A stretch of DNA of 64,000 bases from Novosphingobium sp. PhB165 (GTDB lineage Bacteria; Pseudomonadota; Alphaproteobacteria; Sphingomonadales; Sphingomonadaceae). Below, in pieces: positions 1-8,478 of this stretch; position 1 is the first letter of the stretch, and each line of letters starts with the position of its first letter. Under the pieces are notes generated by a model. That model worked only from the letters and a program-made list of their open reading frames with translations, was not told the origin of the DNA and did not search any database. The stretch is taken from assembly GCF_004341845.1 (NCBI RefSeq), contig NZ_SLVB01000001.1:1116001-1180000 (forward strand), given 5' to 3'. Made by a program: the position numbers and the translations under genes.

Positions 1-1075
1 TGAAGGTCGTGGTCTTGACCATCGAATAGTGCGCCTGATCGAGAAACGCGAAGCGCATGCCCGGTTCGGGACGTTCGGGCAGAACATAGTCGCCGATCAC
101 GTCACCCGCGAGGCAGGACGGACCACCAAGGCGCACGGGTTGGCCATCGCCATCCTCCCGCTCGCCCAGCATGGCGGGGCGATAGGGTGCCTCGATCACG
201 TCGGGCATGTGGCAGGTCGCGGAGATGTCGACCACCGCCACCGGCATGCCGTTGTGGCCGATGTCGAGCACCGAACCGACGAGAATGCCGGCATCGAGCG
301 CCACGGCCTCGCCGGGTTCCAGATAGACTTCGGCGCCGGTGTCTTCCTGAAGGTCGATCAGGAATTCCACCAGTTCGTCGCGCTGGTAATCGGCGCGCGT
401 GATGTGATGCCCGCCGCCGAGGTTGATCCACTTGAACTGGCCGAAGAAGGGTTCGAGGTAATCGAACGCCTTGTCCCAGGTGCGGCGCAGCGGCTCGAAG
501 TCCTGCTCGCACAGGGTGTGCATGTGGATGCCGTCGATCATCTCGATATGATCTTCGGTCAACTGGTCGATCGGGAAACCGAGGCGCGAGTGCGGCGCGC
601 AGGGGTCATACTTCGGCACTTCGCCTTCGGGGTGCATCGGATTGACGCGCAGGCCGATGTCGAAGGCCTCGCCGCGAGCGCGGGCGGCCTCGATCTGCGA
701 CCAGAAGCGCTCGATCTGCATCGGCGAGTTGAAGATCACATGGTCCGACAGGCGCAGAATCTCATCGAGATCCTCGGCCTTGTAGGCGGCGGAATAAGTC
801 GCGATCTCGCCATCGTAGAACTCGCTGGCAAGGCGCGCTTCCCACAGGCCCGAAGTGCAGACGCCGTCCAGATATTCGCCGACGATCGGCGCGGTGGACC
901 ACATCGAGAAGGCCTTGAGCGCGGAGAGCACCTTGACGCCTGCACGCTCGCCGATGTCGCTCAGCACACGCAGGTTGTCTCGCAGCTTCGCGGCATCGAC
1001 CACGAAGCTGGGGCTGTCGACACGCGACAGGTCGAAGTGAACGAAGGCTCCCGGATCGCCGGCGCGGGTTTCCAT
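1..1075 (-). CDS. nspC: Carboxynorspermidine/carboxyspermidine decarboxylase, 3' end cut by window edge
   Basis: PLP-dependent decarboxylase of the alanine-racemase-fold III family. It removes CO2 from carboxy(nor/homo)spermidine to give the polyamine. About 358 codons are visible with no in-frame stop before base 1, so the C-terminus is outside the window; the family is about 365-400 aa, so little is missing. The probable PLP lysine lies in VLSALKAFSM near residue 54, and a glycine-rich GGGHHI phosphate-binding stretch follows later. The ATG at 1073-1075 fits the family N-terminus. The gene begins 31 bp after the DUF486 gene and shares its strand, and the partner dehydrogenase is just upstream at 1668-2879. 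Which polyamine is made cannot be read from the sequence. Confidence 0.9.
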   Translation of the reverse strand, partial: METRAGDPGAFVHFDLSRVDSPSFVVDAAKLRDNLRVLSDIGERAGVKVLSALKAFSMWSTAPIVGEYLDGVCTSGLWEARLASEFYDGEIATYSAAYKAEDLDEILRLSDHVIFNSPMQIERFWSQIEAARARGEAFDIGLRVNPMHPEGEVPKYDPCAPHSRLGFPIDQLTEDHIEMIDGIHMHTLCEQDFEPLRRTWDKAFDYLEPFFGQFKWINLGGGHHITRADYQRDELVEFLIDLQEDTGAEVYLEPGEAVALDAGILVGSVLDIGHNGMPVAVVDISATCHMPDVIEAPYRPAMLGEREDGDGQPVRLGGPSCLAGDVIGDYVLPERPEPGMRFAFLDQAHYSMVKTTTF

Positions 1076-1106
1076 CACTGAAGTCCTTTGCGAGAGGGGG
1101 ACGGCC

Positions 1107-1457
1107 TCAGCCGAACGGCCCCTTGAAGATAAACCATGCCCCCGCCCCGACCAGCGAAAATCCGACCAGCTCGTTGAGGCCCGGCTTCTGGCCGAACAAC
1201 ACCCATGCCACCAGCACGAAGGCGGTCAGCGAAAAGGCCTCCTGAAGCACTTTGAGCTGCCCCAGCGAATAGACCTGGCTGCCGATCCGATTGGCCGGCA
1301 CGGCAAGGCAGTATTCGAAGAAAGCGATGCCCCAACTCATTAGGATCGCCATCCACAGCGCCTTGCCCGGCATCTTGAGATGCAGATACCAGGCGGTGTT
1401 CATGAACAGATTGGAGCCCGCGAGCATCGCTATGGGGGCAACGAAAGACCAGTTCAT
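1107..1457 (-). CDS. DMT/DUF486 family small membrane protein
   Basis: A 116-aa protein with four predicted hydrophobic helices, beginning MNWSFVAPIAMLAGSN. It matches the DUF486 (DMT superfamily) family in length and in the Trp/Phe-rich helices; no substrate is known. An in-frame extension to 1625 exists, but it is Arg-rich, not membrane-like, and overlaps the leader, so the ATG at 1455-1457 is preferred. It sits between the two polyamine-pathway genes on the same strand, 31 bp ahead of nspC. That makes co-transcription with nspC likely and a polyamine-related transport role possible, though unproven. Confidence 0.85.
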   Translation of the reverse strand: MNWSFVAPIAMLAGSNLFMNTAWYLHLKMPGKALWMAILMSWGIAFFEYCLAVPANRIGSQVYSLGQLKVLQEAFSLTAFVLVAWVLFGQKPGLNELVGFSLVGAGAWFIFKGPFG

Positions 1458-1589
1458 CAATGCCTCAATAGACGCGGATTGCGTGCGGCGCCTTGCCGCC
1501 CCGTGCTTCGGGGTAGCAGCGATAAAGGCTGTCGTCAGCCTGACATTGACCCGTGATCGGCCGCGCTCATATCGGCGCGACGGAAAATT

Positions 1590-1657
1590 GCGGACCGTCC
1601 CCCGAGGGGCGGGCCGCCAGCGCAAAAGCGCCGGGCCCGCCCACAGGGACGGTCCGC
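1590..1657 (-). terminator. Long hairpin terminator after carboxynorspermidine dehydrogenase gene
   Basis: The 12-bp arms at 1590-1601 and 1646-1657 (GCGGACCGTCCC and GGGACGGTCCGC) are perfectly complementary, and there is further GC pairing inside. Read on the minus strand, the stem lies 10 bp after the stop at 1668 and is followed by TTTT. This is a Rho-independent terminator that separates the dehydrogenase gene from the DUF486-nspC pair. Confidence 0.8.
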
Positions 1658-1667
1658 AGGATAGGCA

Positions 1668-2879
1668 TCAGAACGCGAGCGGGCCGTCGAGTTCCTCGAC
1701 CGTCCAGGGCAGGCCGTGCTTGTTCAGCATGTCCATGTAGGGATCGGGATCGAACTGCTCCATGTTGAACACGCCTTCACCCGACCATGCGCCGGTCAGC
1801 ACCATGGCCGCACCGATCATCGCCGGAACGCCGGTGGTGTAGCTGACGGCCTGGTTGCCGGTTTCGGCATAGGCGTCTTCGTGATCGCAGATGTTCTTGA
1901 TGTAGAACGTCTTCTCGCCCGAACCGTCCAGCGCTTCGCCAGTCGCGATGTCGCCGATGTTCGTCTTGCCCTTGGTGGTCGAGCCAAGCGAGCTGGGCTC
2001 GGGCAGAACGGCCTTCAGGAACTGGAGCGGAATGATTTCCACACCGTTGTAGATCACCGGATCGATGCGGGTCATGCCCACGTTCTGCAGCACGGTGAGG
2101 TGCTTGATGTACTCGTCACCGAAGGTCATCCAGAAGCGCGCGCGCTCCATTTCAGGGATGAACCTGGCGAGGCTTTCCAGTTCCTCGTGGTACATCATGT
2201 ACATGTTCTTGGGGCCGACGGCTTCGAAGTCGAAGCTCTGCTTCACGCCCATCGCCGGGGTCTCGACGAACTGGCCGTTTTCCCAGTGGCGGGCCGGCGC
2301 GGTGACTTCGCGGATGTTGATTTCCGGGTTGAAGTTCGTCGCGAAGGCCTGGCCGTGATCGCCGCCGTTACAGTCCAGAATGTCCAGCGTGCGGATGGTC
2401 TTCAGCTTGTGCTTCTTCAGCCACATCGCGAAGACCGAGGTGACGCCCGGATCGAAGCCCGAACCCAGCAGCGCCATCAGGCCCGCCTGCTTGAAGCGCT
2501 CCTGATAGGCCCACTGCCAGTGGTATTCGAACTTGGCCACGTCCTTGGGCTCGTAGTTCGCGGTGTCCATGTAGTGCGTGCCGGTCGCCAGGCACGCGTC
2601 CATGATCGCGAGGTCCTGATAGGGCAGCGCCAGATTGACGACCAGCTTCGGACCGATCGAGCGGATCAGCGCCGAGGTCGCCTCAACATCGTCGGCGTCG
2701 ATCGCATAGGTGCCGATCGTCACGCCGGTGCGCTGCTTCACCGATTCGGCGATCGCTTCGCACTTGGAAACCGTGCGGCTGGCGAGATGAATGTCGGAAA
2801 AGATATCCGGATTCATCGCCATCTTGTGGACCGCGACCGAACCGACGCCGCCTGCGCCGATCACCAGAACCTTGCTCAC
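1668..2879 (-). CDS. Carboxynorspermidine dehydrogenase (saccharopine dehydrogenase family)
   Basis: A 403-aa NAD(P)-dependent enzyme that condenses a diamine with aspartate semialdehyde to carboxynorspermidine or carboxyspermidine, the step before NspC. The N-terminus is a Rossmann motif (VLVIGAGGVGSVAV). The body has the Lys1/saccharopine-dehydrogenase pattern, including DTANYEPKD and LLGSGFDPGVT. The GTG at 2877-2879 is chosen because AAGGAG lies about 9 nt upstream and the family begins at this point; the longer ATG frame to 2921 adds only a non-conserved Arg-rich leader. It is the first gene of the polyamine group and is closed by the hairpin at 1590-1657. The function is well supported by the neighbouring nspC. 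Confidence 0.92.
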   Translation of the reverse strand: MSKVLVIGAGGVGSVAVHKMAMNPDIFSDIHLASRTVSKCEAIAESVKQRTGVTIGTYAIDADDVEATSALIRSIGPKLVVNLALPYQDLAIMDACLATGTHYMDTANYEPKDVAKFEYHWQWAYQERFKQAGLMALLGSGFDPGVTSVFAMWLKKHKLKTIRTLDILDCNGGDHGQAFATNFNPEINIREVTAPARHWENGQFVETPAMGVKQSFDFEAVGPKNMYMMYHEELESLARFIPEMERARFWMTFGDEYIKHLTVLQNVGMTRIDPVIYNGVEIIPLQFLKAVLPEPSSLGSTTKGKTNIGDIATGEALDGSGEKTFYIKNICDHEDAYAETGNQAVSYTTGVPAMIGAAMVLTGAWSGEGVFNMEQFDPDPYMDMLNKHGLPWTVEELDGPLAF

Positions 2880-3229
2880 CAATCTATCTCCTTGAACGCG
2901 CAAGCCGCGAAAGGGCCGCATATAGTGCCCCTGTGTGACAACTCAACTGTGAGAGTTTTCTGCCCTCCTCCTTCGTCATTGCGAGGAGGCGAAGCCGACG
3001 TGGCAATCCAGAGCGGTTCTGCGCGACGACTCTGGATTGCTTCGCTCCGCTCGCAATGACGAAAGGAGGGTGCGGGATGGTTCCGCCGAAACCAGGCGAT
3101 CACCGGCAACGCGTCAAACCATATCCAACCACGGCTGTCATAATTCGCCATCATCCCGTCATCACGCGGTCACCCGGTGGAGGCATTGCCGCCGTGCCAT
3201 TACCGATACGGCACCGGGGGACCACTACC
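2880..3229. other. Divergent intergenic region with a dispersed palindrome
   Basis: This 350-bp gap lies between the divergent polyamine dehydrogenase and btaA genes. It must contain both promoters. About a third of it is the palindromic repeat at 2963-3070. No convincing gene is present; the ORFs that cross it read through the repeat. Confidence 0.6.
2963..3070. repeat. Dispersed palindromic repeat (GTCATTGCGAG family), copy 1
   Basis: The outer arms CTTCGTCATTGCGAG and CTCGCAATGACGAAAG are inverted complements, and the inner arms AATCCAGAG and CTCTGGATT also pair. The transcript would fold into a long hairpin. A second copy lies at 32107-32197 in the opposite orientation: the asymmetric GGAGGCGAAGCCGACG segment is on the left here and on the right there. 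The position between genes is typical of REP/MITE-like elements. Confidence 0.85.
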
Positions 3230-4450
3230 ATGCCAAACGCACGCCCTGCTTCCGATCTGATCGAGGGAGCGGTCGTCCGCTCGGAATCCTCACGCGCGTC
3301 GCGCCTGCTCGACAAGGCCTTCGCCCTTGCCTTCAAGGGGCTGGTCTATGCGCAGATCTGGGAAGATCCGGTGGCAGACATGGCCGCGCTCCAGATCGGG
3401 CCCGAAAGCCGCGTGCTGACCATCGCCAGCGGCAGTTGCAATGCGCTTTCCTATCTCACCGCCGATCCGGCCGCGATCACCTGCGTCGATCTCAACACCG
3501 CGCATATCGCACTCGGCCGCCTGAAGATCGCCGCGATCGAGAACCTTGATTATGCCGACTTGCGCAGCTTCATCGCCGAAGCCGACAAGCCGGAAAACGC
3601 CGCGATCTACCGCGAGAAGCTGGCGCCGCACCTCGACGAAGCGACGCGCCGCTATTGGGAAGGCCGCGATCTCGCCGGCCGCCAGCGCATCCGGGGCTTT
3701 ACGCGCGGCATCTACAAGCGCGGCCTGCTGGGCCACTTCATCGGCGCCGCGCACGTGCTCGCCAAGCTCTACAAGATCGACCCCAGCGAAATCCTCGGTG
3801 CCGAGACGCTGGAAGAACAGCGCCGCGTGTTCGACGAGCGCTTCGCCCCGATCTTCGAGCGCAAGCTGGTGCGCTGGCTGGCCGACCAGCCCGCCTCGCT
3901 GTTCGGCCTCGGCATTCCGCCCGCGCAGTACGACGCGCTGGCCGGCGGCCATCGCATGGCCGACGTGCTCCGCGCCCGCCTCGAAAAGCTGGCCTGCCAC
4001 TTCCCGCTGGGTGACAATTACTTCGCCTGGCAGGCCTTCGGGCGCGGCTATGGTCGCCAAGCCAAGGCCCCGCTCCCGCCCTATCTGCAGGAAGCCAACG
4101 TGCCGATGGTGCGTGAACGTCTGGGCCGCCTGACCCTGCGCCATGCCAACTTCACGCAAGTCCTCTCCGAAAGCGCGGATGCCTCGTTCGATCGCTACAT
4201 CCTGCTCGATGCGCAAGACTGGATGAGCGATGCCCAGCTCACCGAACTGTGGAGCGAGATCACCCGCACCGCCCGCTCCGGATCGCGCGTGCTGTTCCGC
4301 ACCGCCGCCGAACCCACGCTGCTGCCCGGCCGCGTACCGGAAGAGATCCTCTCGCGCTGGGATTACCGCGAGGACGAATCGCGCGCGGCGACCGAGGGCG
4401 ATCGCTCCTCGATCTACGGCGGCGTCCACCTCTACGTGCTGAAAGGCTGA
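3230..4450 (+). CDS. btaA: BtaA-type S-adenosylmethionine:diacylglycerol 3-amino-3-carboxypropyltransferase (DUF3419)
   Basis: A 406-aa protein of the DUF3419/BtaA family. It transfers the 3-amino-3-carboxypropyl group from SAM to diacylglycerol, the first step of betaine lipid (DGTS) synthesis at the cytoplasmic membrane. A SAM-binding pattern is visible as LTIASGSCNALSYL followed by CVDLNTAHIALGRLK, and the C-terminal half contains LLDAQDWMSD, a BtaA signature. The start is the ATG at 3230, after a G-rich stretch; the upstream extension crosses the palindromic repeat and is not conserved. The btaB-like methyltransferase follows after 2 bp, which strongly supports the assignment. Confidence 0.9.
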   Translation: MPNARPASDLIEGAVVRSESSRASRLLDKAFALAFKGLVYAQIWEDPVADMAALQIGPESRVLTIASGSCNALSYLTADPAAITCVDLNTAHIALGRLKIAAIENLDYADLRSFIAEADKPENAAIYREKLAPHLDEATRRYWEGRDLAGRQRIRGFTRGIYKRGLLGHFIGAAHVLAKLYKIDPSEILGAETLEEQRRVFDERFAPIFERKLVRWLADQPASLFGLGIPPAQYDALAGGHRMADVLRARLEKLACHFPLGDNYFAWQAFGRGYGRQAKAPLPPYLQEANVPMVRERLGRLTLRHANFTQVLSESADASFDRYILLDAQDWMSDAQLTELWSEITRTARSGSRVLFRTAAEPTLLPGRVPEEILSRWDYREDESRAATEGDRSSIYGGVHLYVLKG

Positions 4451-4452
4451 CG

Positions 4453-5097
4453 GTGACCGAGACCACCCTTCCCGCCGATCACGCCGCGCTGATGGACCGC
4501 GTCTATCGCGGCCAGCGCCACATCTACGACCTCACGCGCAAATACTATCTGTTCGGCCGCGACCGGCTGATCCGCGAGCTTGATGCGGCGCCGGGCATGT
4601 CCGTGCTGGAAGTCGGCTGCGGCACCGGGCGCAATCTCGAACTGGCGGGCAAGGCGTGGCCCGGAGCCACGCTCCACGGCTTCGACATCTCCAGCGAAAT
4701 GCTCAAGAACGCCCGCAGGCGGCTGGGCGAGCAGGCCGAGCTAACGCCCGGCGATGCCACCCGCTTCGATCCGAAAGCCCTGTTCGGCCGCAGCGGGTTC
4801 GACCGCATTTTCCTCTCCTATACGCTCTCCATGATCCCCGGCTGGCAGGACGCCCTGTCGCGCGCGGTGGCGGCGCTTTCCCCCGGCGGCGTGCTCCATG
4901 CCGTCGATTTCGGCGACCTCGCGGGCCTGCCTTCCCCCTTGCGGGCGGGCCTGCGGGGCTGGCTGGCGAAGTTCCACGTCACGCCCCGGCTCGACCTGCC
5001 CATGCAGGCGGCACGCATTGCCGGAGACCGGGGCCTGTCGGTGGAGTTCACGCGCGGGCCACTCGGCTATTACCAGATGGTGCGGCTGACGCGGTGA
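4453..5097 (+). CDS. btaB: BtaB-type SAM-dependent N-methyltransferase
   Basis: A 214-aa class I methyltransferase. The SAM motif is VLEVGCGTGRNLEL with the acidic HGFDIS strand next. It is predicted to trimethylate the amino group of the BtaA product, giving the betaine headgroup. The start is the GTG at 4453, only 2 bp after the btaA stop, so the two genes are almost certainly co-transcribed and coupled. The in-frame sequence upstream overlaps btaA and is Arg-rich noise. Assignment as BtaB rests on the btaA linkage together with the methyltransferase fold. Confidence 0.88.
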   Translation: MTETTLPADHAALMDRVYRGQRHIYDLTRKYYLFGRDRLIRELDAAPGMSVLEVGCGTGRNLELAGKAWPGATLHGFDISSEMLKNARRRLGEQAELTPGDATRFDPKALFGRSGFDRIFLSYTLSMIPGWQDALSRAVAALSPGGVLHAVDFGDLAGLPSPLRAGLRGWLAKFHVTPRLDLPMQAARIAGDRGLSVEFTRGPLGYYQMVRLTR

Positions 5098-5101
5098 GTT
5101 T

Positions 5102-6106
5102 ATGGCCTTGGCCATGAACGCGAATCTCCCGAATCCGAATCTTCAACGCCGCCCGACCCACGAAGGCGTGCTCGAAGCCGCCGCCAAAGTCGCGGCGATC
5201 CTGCCACGCACGCCGCTGCTGCCGCTTGAGGTCGATGGCCGCACGATCTGGTGCAAGGCCGAGAGCCTCCAGCCGGTCGGCGCCTTCAAGATCCGCGGGG
5301 CCTGGCACCGCCTTACCGCGCTGACGGATGGCGAGCGTGGGCGCGGTGTCGTCGGCGTTTCCAGCGGCAACCATGCGCAGGGCGTGGCCTGGGCCGCACG
5401 GCGGCTGGGCATTGCCGCCACTATCGTCATGCCGACCGACGCGCCGGAGGTGAAACTCTTCAATACCCGCGCGCTCGGCGCCGAAGTGGTGCTCTATGAC
5501 CGCCCCGGCGGCGAGGACCGCGACGAAGTGGCCAACCGCCTTTGCGAAGAGCGCGGGGCCACGCTCGTCCATGCCTACGGCGACCCCTGGATCATCGAGG
5601 GACAGGGCAGCACCGCGATCGAAATCGCCCAGCAAATGGCCGAACGCGGGCTCGGCGGGCCCGACCAGATCGTCGCCCCCTGCGGCGGCGGCGGGCTCAC
5701 GGCAGGAATCGCCCTCGCCCTTCCCGATGCGGCCGTGGTGCCGGTCGAGCCCGAAGGATGGGACGATGTCCGCCGCAGCCTTGCGGACGGCGAGATCCGC
5801 CGCGTGGCCGCCGATGCCCCGCCCACGGCCTGCGATGCCTTGCAGACGCCGGCCACCTGGCCGATCAACTTCGAGGTTCTGAAAGCCCGCTGTCCCTTCG
5901 GACTCGTCGCCACGCCCGCCGAAGTGCGCGCGGCGCAGCGCCTCGCTTTCGCCAAGCTGCGCCTTGTCATCGAGCCCGGTGGAGCCGCCGCGCTCGCTGC
6001 CGTGCTGGCCGGCAAGGTCTCCCTGACCGACCGTACTGCCGTGGTGCTTTCGGGCGGCAACACCGATGCCGAGGCCTTCGCCAAGGTATTGTCCGGAAAC
6101 GCCTAA
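5102..6106 (+). CDS. Threonine/serine dehydratase (threonine ammonia-lyase), PLP-dependent
   Basis: A 334-aa fold-type II PLP enzyme that deaminates threonine (or serine) to a 2-oxo acid. The PLP lysine is in GAFKIRGA (about K63), SSGNHAQGVA is the substrate loop, and CGGGGL (about 193-198) binds the phosphate. There is no C-terminal ACT regulatory domain, so it resembles the short catabolic type rather than the feedback-regulated IlvA. It starts 4 bp after btaB and may be read through from that operon, although no functional link to betaine lipids is obvious. A second ATG 12 bp downstream is an equally possible start. Confidence 0.88.
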   Translation: MALAMNANLPNPNLQRRPTHEGVLEAAAKVAAILPRTPLLPLEVDGRTIWCKAESLQPVGAFKIRGAWHRLTALTDGERGRGVVGVSSGNHAQGVAWAARRLGIAATIVMPTDAPEVKLFNTRALGAEVVLYDRPGGEDRDEVANRLCEERGATLVHAYGDPWIIEGQGSTAIEIAQQMAERGLGGPDQIVAPCGGGGLTAGIALALPDAAVVPVEPEGWDDVRRSLADGEIRRVAADAPPTACDALQTPATWPINFEVLKARCPFGLVATPAEVRAAQRLAFAKLRLVIEPGGAAALAAVLAGKVSLTDRTAVVLSGGNTDAEAFAKVLSGNA

Positions 6107-6179
6107 GTCCTGACCCAAGTACCGCATTGACAAGCCGGCCGGCGCGGCCGAGGCTCGGGTTCGCAGCAAGGGAGATCCC

Positions 6180-6602
6180 ATGACCGGAATGGCAATCCTG
6201 CAACCCGTGGTCGCGCTGGCGGCCTGGACCATGGTCATGTGGTTCTGGCTCTACGGATCGCGCCTTTCCTCATTCGGCAAAGTCGATCCGGAAGAACTGA
6301 TCGACGATCCCCATGTCTCGCTCGACCATGTGCTGCCACCGCAGGTCGAGTGGAAAGCGCATAATTACAACCACCTGCTGCAAGATCCGGTGATCTTCTA
6401 TGCGATCTCGATCACGCTTGCGCTGCTTGGGCTGGGGGATGGGATGAATGCGCAGGTCGCCTGGGCCTACGTGGGCTTCCGGGTCATGCATTCGATCGTG
6501 CAGACGACCTTCAATCGCATGCCGCTGCGCTTCGCGTTTTACGCGCTTTCGACCTTCTGCCTGATGTTCCTGATCGCCCGCGCCGCCGTGGTCATGTTCT
6601 AG
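6180..6602 (+). CDS. MAPEG-family membrane protein
   Basis: A 140-aa integral membrane protein with about four hydrophobic helices. The central part (HNYNHLLQDPVIFYAISI, then VGFRVMHSIVQ and NRMPLRFAFY) matches bacterial MAPEG proteins, which are related to membrane glutathione-dependent enzymes. AGGGAG lies 6 nt before the ATG. The cellular role is unknown. It is a separate unit 74 bp after the threonine dehydratase. Confidence 0.82.
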   Translation: MTGMAILQPVVALAAWTMVMWFWLYGSRLSSFGKVDPEELIDDPHVSLDHVLPPQVEWKAHNYNHLLQDPVIFYAISITLALLGLGDGMNAQVAWAYVGFRVMHSIVQTTFNRMPLRFAFYALSTFCLMFLIARAAVVMF

Positions 6603-6663
6603 ACGAAGCGCTCCCGGCGTAGTAATCTCCTTATCGGGAGATGCGTAGTTCGGGAGGTGCTGC

Positions 6664-6900
6664 GTGAAGACAGTTCGCCGGCAATTGGCAAGTCCGCCAG
6701 TACTGTGGGCAGTACTCGCGCTGGAAATCGCTTTCATCTTCCTGACTTTGGCCACGCTCGTCAGCAAGGTGATGGCAACCAGCTGGAACCTGAGTTGGTC
6801 GATGTTCTTCGTGGGCGTGATCGGCAGCGCCTGGGGCGCGGTGATCTACCAGCTGCTATCCTGCAATGCCGACGAATCCGAGAACGACGGGAATACGTGA
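6664..6900 (+). CDS. Small two-helix membrane protein, hypothetical
   Basis: A 78-aa protein starting at a GTG preceded by CGGGAGG. Two hydrophobic segments are visible (about residues 12-35 and 43-66), followed by a short acidic, polar tail. I recognise no family. It lies 61 bp after the MAPEG gene and 30 bp before the next small ORF on the same strand, so the three may form one unit. Confidence 0.6.
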   Translation: MKTVRRQLASPPVLWAVLALEIAFIFLTLATLVSKVMATSWNLSWSMFFVGVIGSAWGAVIYQLLSCNADESENDGNT

Positions 6901-6930
6901 CGTTCGCGGCGGATCCCTGTAGGGAGCGCC

Positions 6931-7194
6931 ATGGACTTCGACGATCAGCTCCGCCGCTACTTCGGCACCGACGACCTTTCCACCATCGCCCCTTCCACGC
7001 TGGAAACCGGGCTCGATCGCATTCGCGTCGACCTTGGCATGGAGAAGGACCGCGCGCGGCGCTTCGCGCTGTGGTGCCTGCTCTATATGTTCAACGCCTC
7101 GCCCGATCTCGATGTCGCCTTCGACAACGAAGAGGACCGCAATTTCGCGCGGGACTTCATGGACATGATGGCAAAAGCGCAGGAATCCGACTGA
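6931..7194 (+). CDS. Conserved small hypothetical, acidic
   Basis: An 87-aa soluble, acidic protein (starting MDFDDQLRRYFG) with an AGGGAGCG ribosome site just upstream. It is predicted to be mostly helical and to have no signal or membrane segment. It resembles short uncharacterised sphingomonad proteins in style, but I cannot name a domain. It lies 22 bp from the convergent RNA methyltransferase gene. Confidence 0.65.
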   Translation: MDFDDQLRRYFGTDDLSTIAPSTLETGLDRIRVDLGMEKDRARRFALWCLLYMFNASPDLDVAFDNEEDRNFARDFMDMMAKAQESD

Positions 7195-7215
7195 ATTCCC
7201 GCGCTTTTCACCCGG

Positions 7216-8478
7216 TCATGCGCGCTCGAAATAGCTCGCGAGTTCGACATGGGTGGACCAGCGGAACTGGCCGACCGGGCGCAGTTCCACCAGCCTGAAT
7301 CCCGCCTCGATCAGCCGCGCCGCATCGCGCGACCAGCTTGACGGATTGCACGAAACATAGACCACGCGGCCGACGCTCGAAGCCGCGATGCACTCCACCT
7401 GCTCGCGCGCACCGGCGCGCGGCGGGTCGAGGATGACGGCATCGAACTTGCTCAGCTCGTCGGGCTGGAGCGGGTTGCGGAACAAGTCGCGGTGGTCGCA
7501 GAAAACCGGCAGTTGTGCGCGTCCGGCAGCCGTCTTGCACGCCAGATGGGCATCGCGCGCAGCCTCTGCGGCCAGCACTCTGGTCTGCGGTCCGGCCAGT
7601 GCCAGAGCGAATGTGCCGAGGCCGGAGAACAGGTCCGCCACGGTCGCCGCGCCTGCCAGCCAGCCGCGCGCGGCCTCCACCAGCGCCTCTTCGCCGTCCG
7701 CCGTCGCCTGCAGGAACGCCCCCGGCGGAAGCGGTACCTGAACGCCACCTAACCGCACCGTAACCGGCACCGGCTCCCACACGGTCTCGAAACCGTAGCC
7801 ACCATCCATGGTGAAGCGCGCGAGCTTATGTTCGCGCGAGAAATCGAGCATCGCCTCGGTCGCGGCAAGCCCCTCTGCCGTCAGCCCCTTGATGCCGAGA
7901 TCGACTCCCTGCTCGGTCAGCGTCATCTCGATGTCGGCGGCCATGCGGGGCTGCTGGTGCTTGGTCGGCTTGCCGGGACGGCCACCCTTCTTCGCGGGTG
8001 CCGCCTTGCCCATGGTGATGAGCAGCTTGCGCAGCGGCCCGAGCACCGCGAACAGTTCCGGCGCCATCACCGGGCATTCTTCCAGTTCCACCAGCCGGTG
8101 CGATTTCGCCTCGCGGAAGCCGATGGTCACGCGCCCGCCCGAGCTTTCGGCGCGCAAGGATACGCGGCGGCGCGCGCCCGGCGGCGAGAGGTAGGGCGGC
8201 GCGATCAATTCGGCACCCAGTTCCTGCGAGGCCGAGGCATTGGCAACGCGCGAGGCGACGAAGTGCTCAAGGCTCTCTTCGTCAAGCTGCTGAAGCTGAC
8301 AGCCGCCGCAGCGGCCGAAATGGCTGCACGCCGGCTGGATGTGGTGCGGCCCCCATTCGAGGGTATCGTCCTCATGCAGCAGGTCGCCCGGCGCCGCGCC
8401 CCAGGCGAAGCGGCCGGATGCGGTCACACCATCGCCCTTGGCGGCGATACGCAGAATTTCTTCGGTTCCAATAGTCAC
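7216..8478 (-). CDS. RlmD/TrmA-type class I RNA (uracil-5-)-methyltransferase with 4Fe-4S cysteines
   Basis: A 420-aa enzyme predicted to methylate C5 of a uridine in rRNA or tRNA using SAM. Four cysteines for an iron-sulfur cluster are visible (C51, C57, C60 in CSHFGRCGGC, and C135 in EECP). The SAM region is ADLFSGLGTFAL, the DPPRAGA motif follows, and the catalytic cysteine is in VSCNP. The start is the GTG at 8476-8478, overlapping the stop of the preceding gene by 4 bp (GTGA), so translation is probably coupled. The exact uridine target cannot be told from the sequence. The longer in-frame ORF to 8670 lies inside the neighbour and is rejected. Confidence 0.9.
   Translation of the reverse strand: MTIGTEEILRIAAKGDGVTASGRFAWGAAPGDLLHEDDTLEWGPHHIQPACSHFGRCGGCQLQQLDEESLEHFVASRVANASASQELGAELIAPPYLSPPGARRRVSLRAESSGGRVTIGFREAKSHRLVELEECPVMAPELFAVLGPLRKLLITMGKAAPAKKGGRPGKPTKHQQPRMAADIEMTLTEQGVDLGIKGLTAEGLAATEAMLDFSREHKLARFTMDGGYGFETVWEPVPVTVRLGGVQVPLPPGAFLQATADGEEALVEAARGWLAGAATVADLFSGLGTFALALAGPQTRVLAAEAARDAHLACKTAAGRAQLPVFCDHRDLFRNPLQPDELSKFDAVILDPPRAGAREQVECIAASSVGRVVYVSCNPSSWSRDAARLIEAGFRLVELRPVGQFRWSTHVELASYFERA

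Noticed and set aside
29..1081. 350-aa plus-strand ORF
   Set aside because: Mirror of nspC; low-complexity His/Arg-rich translation with no family-like features.
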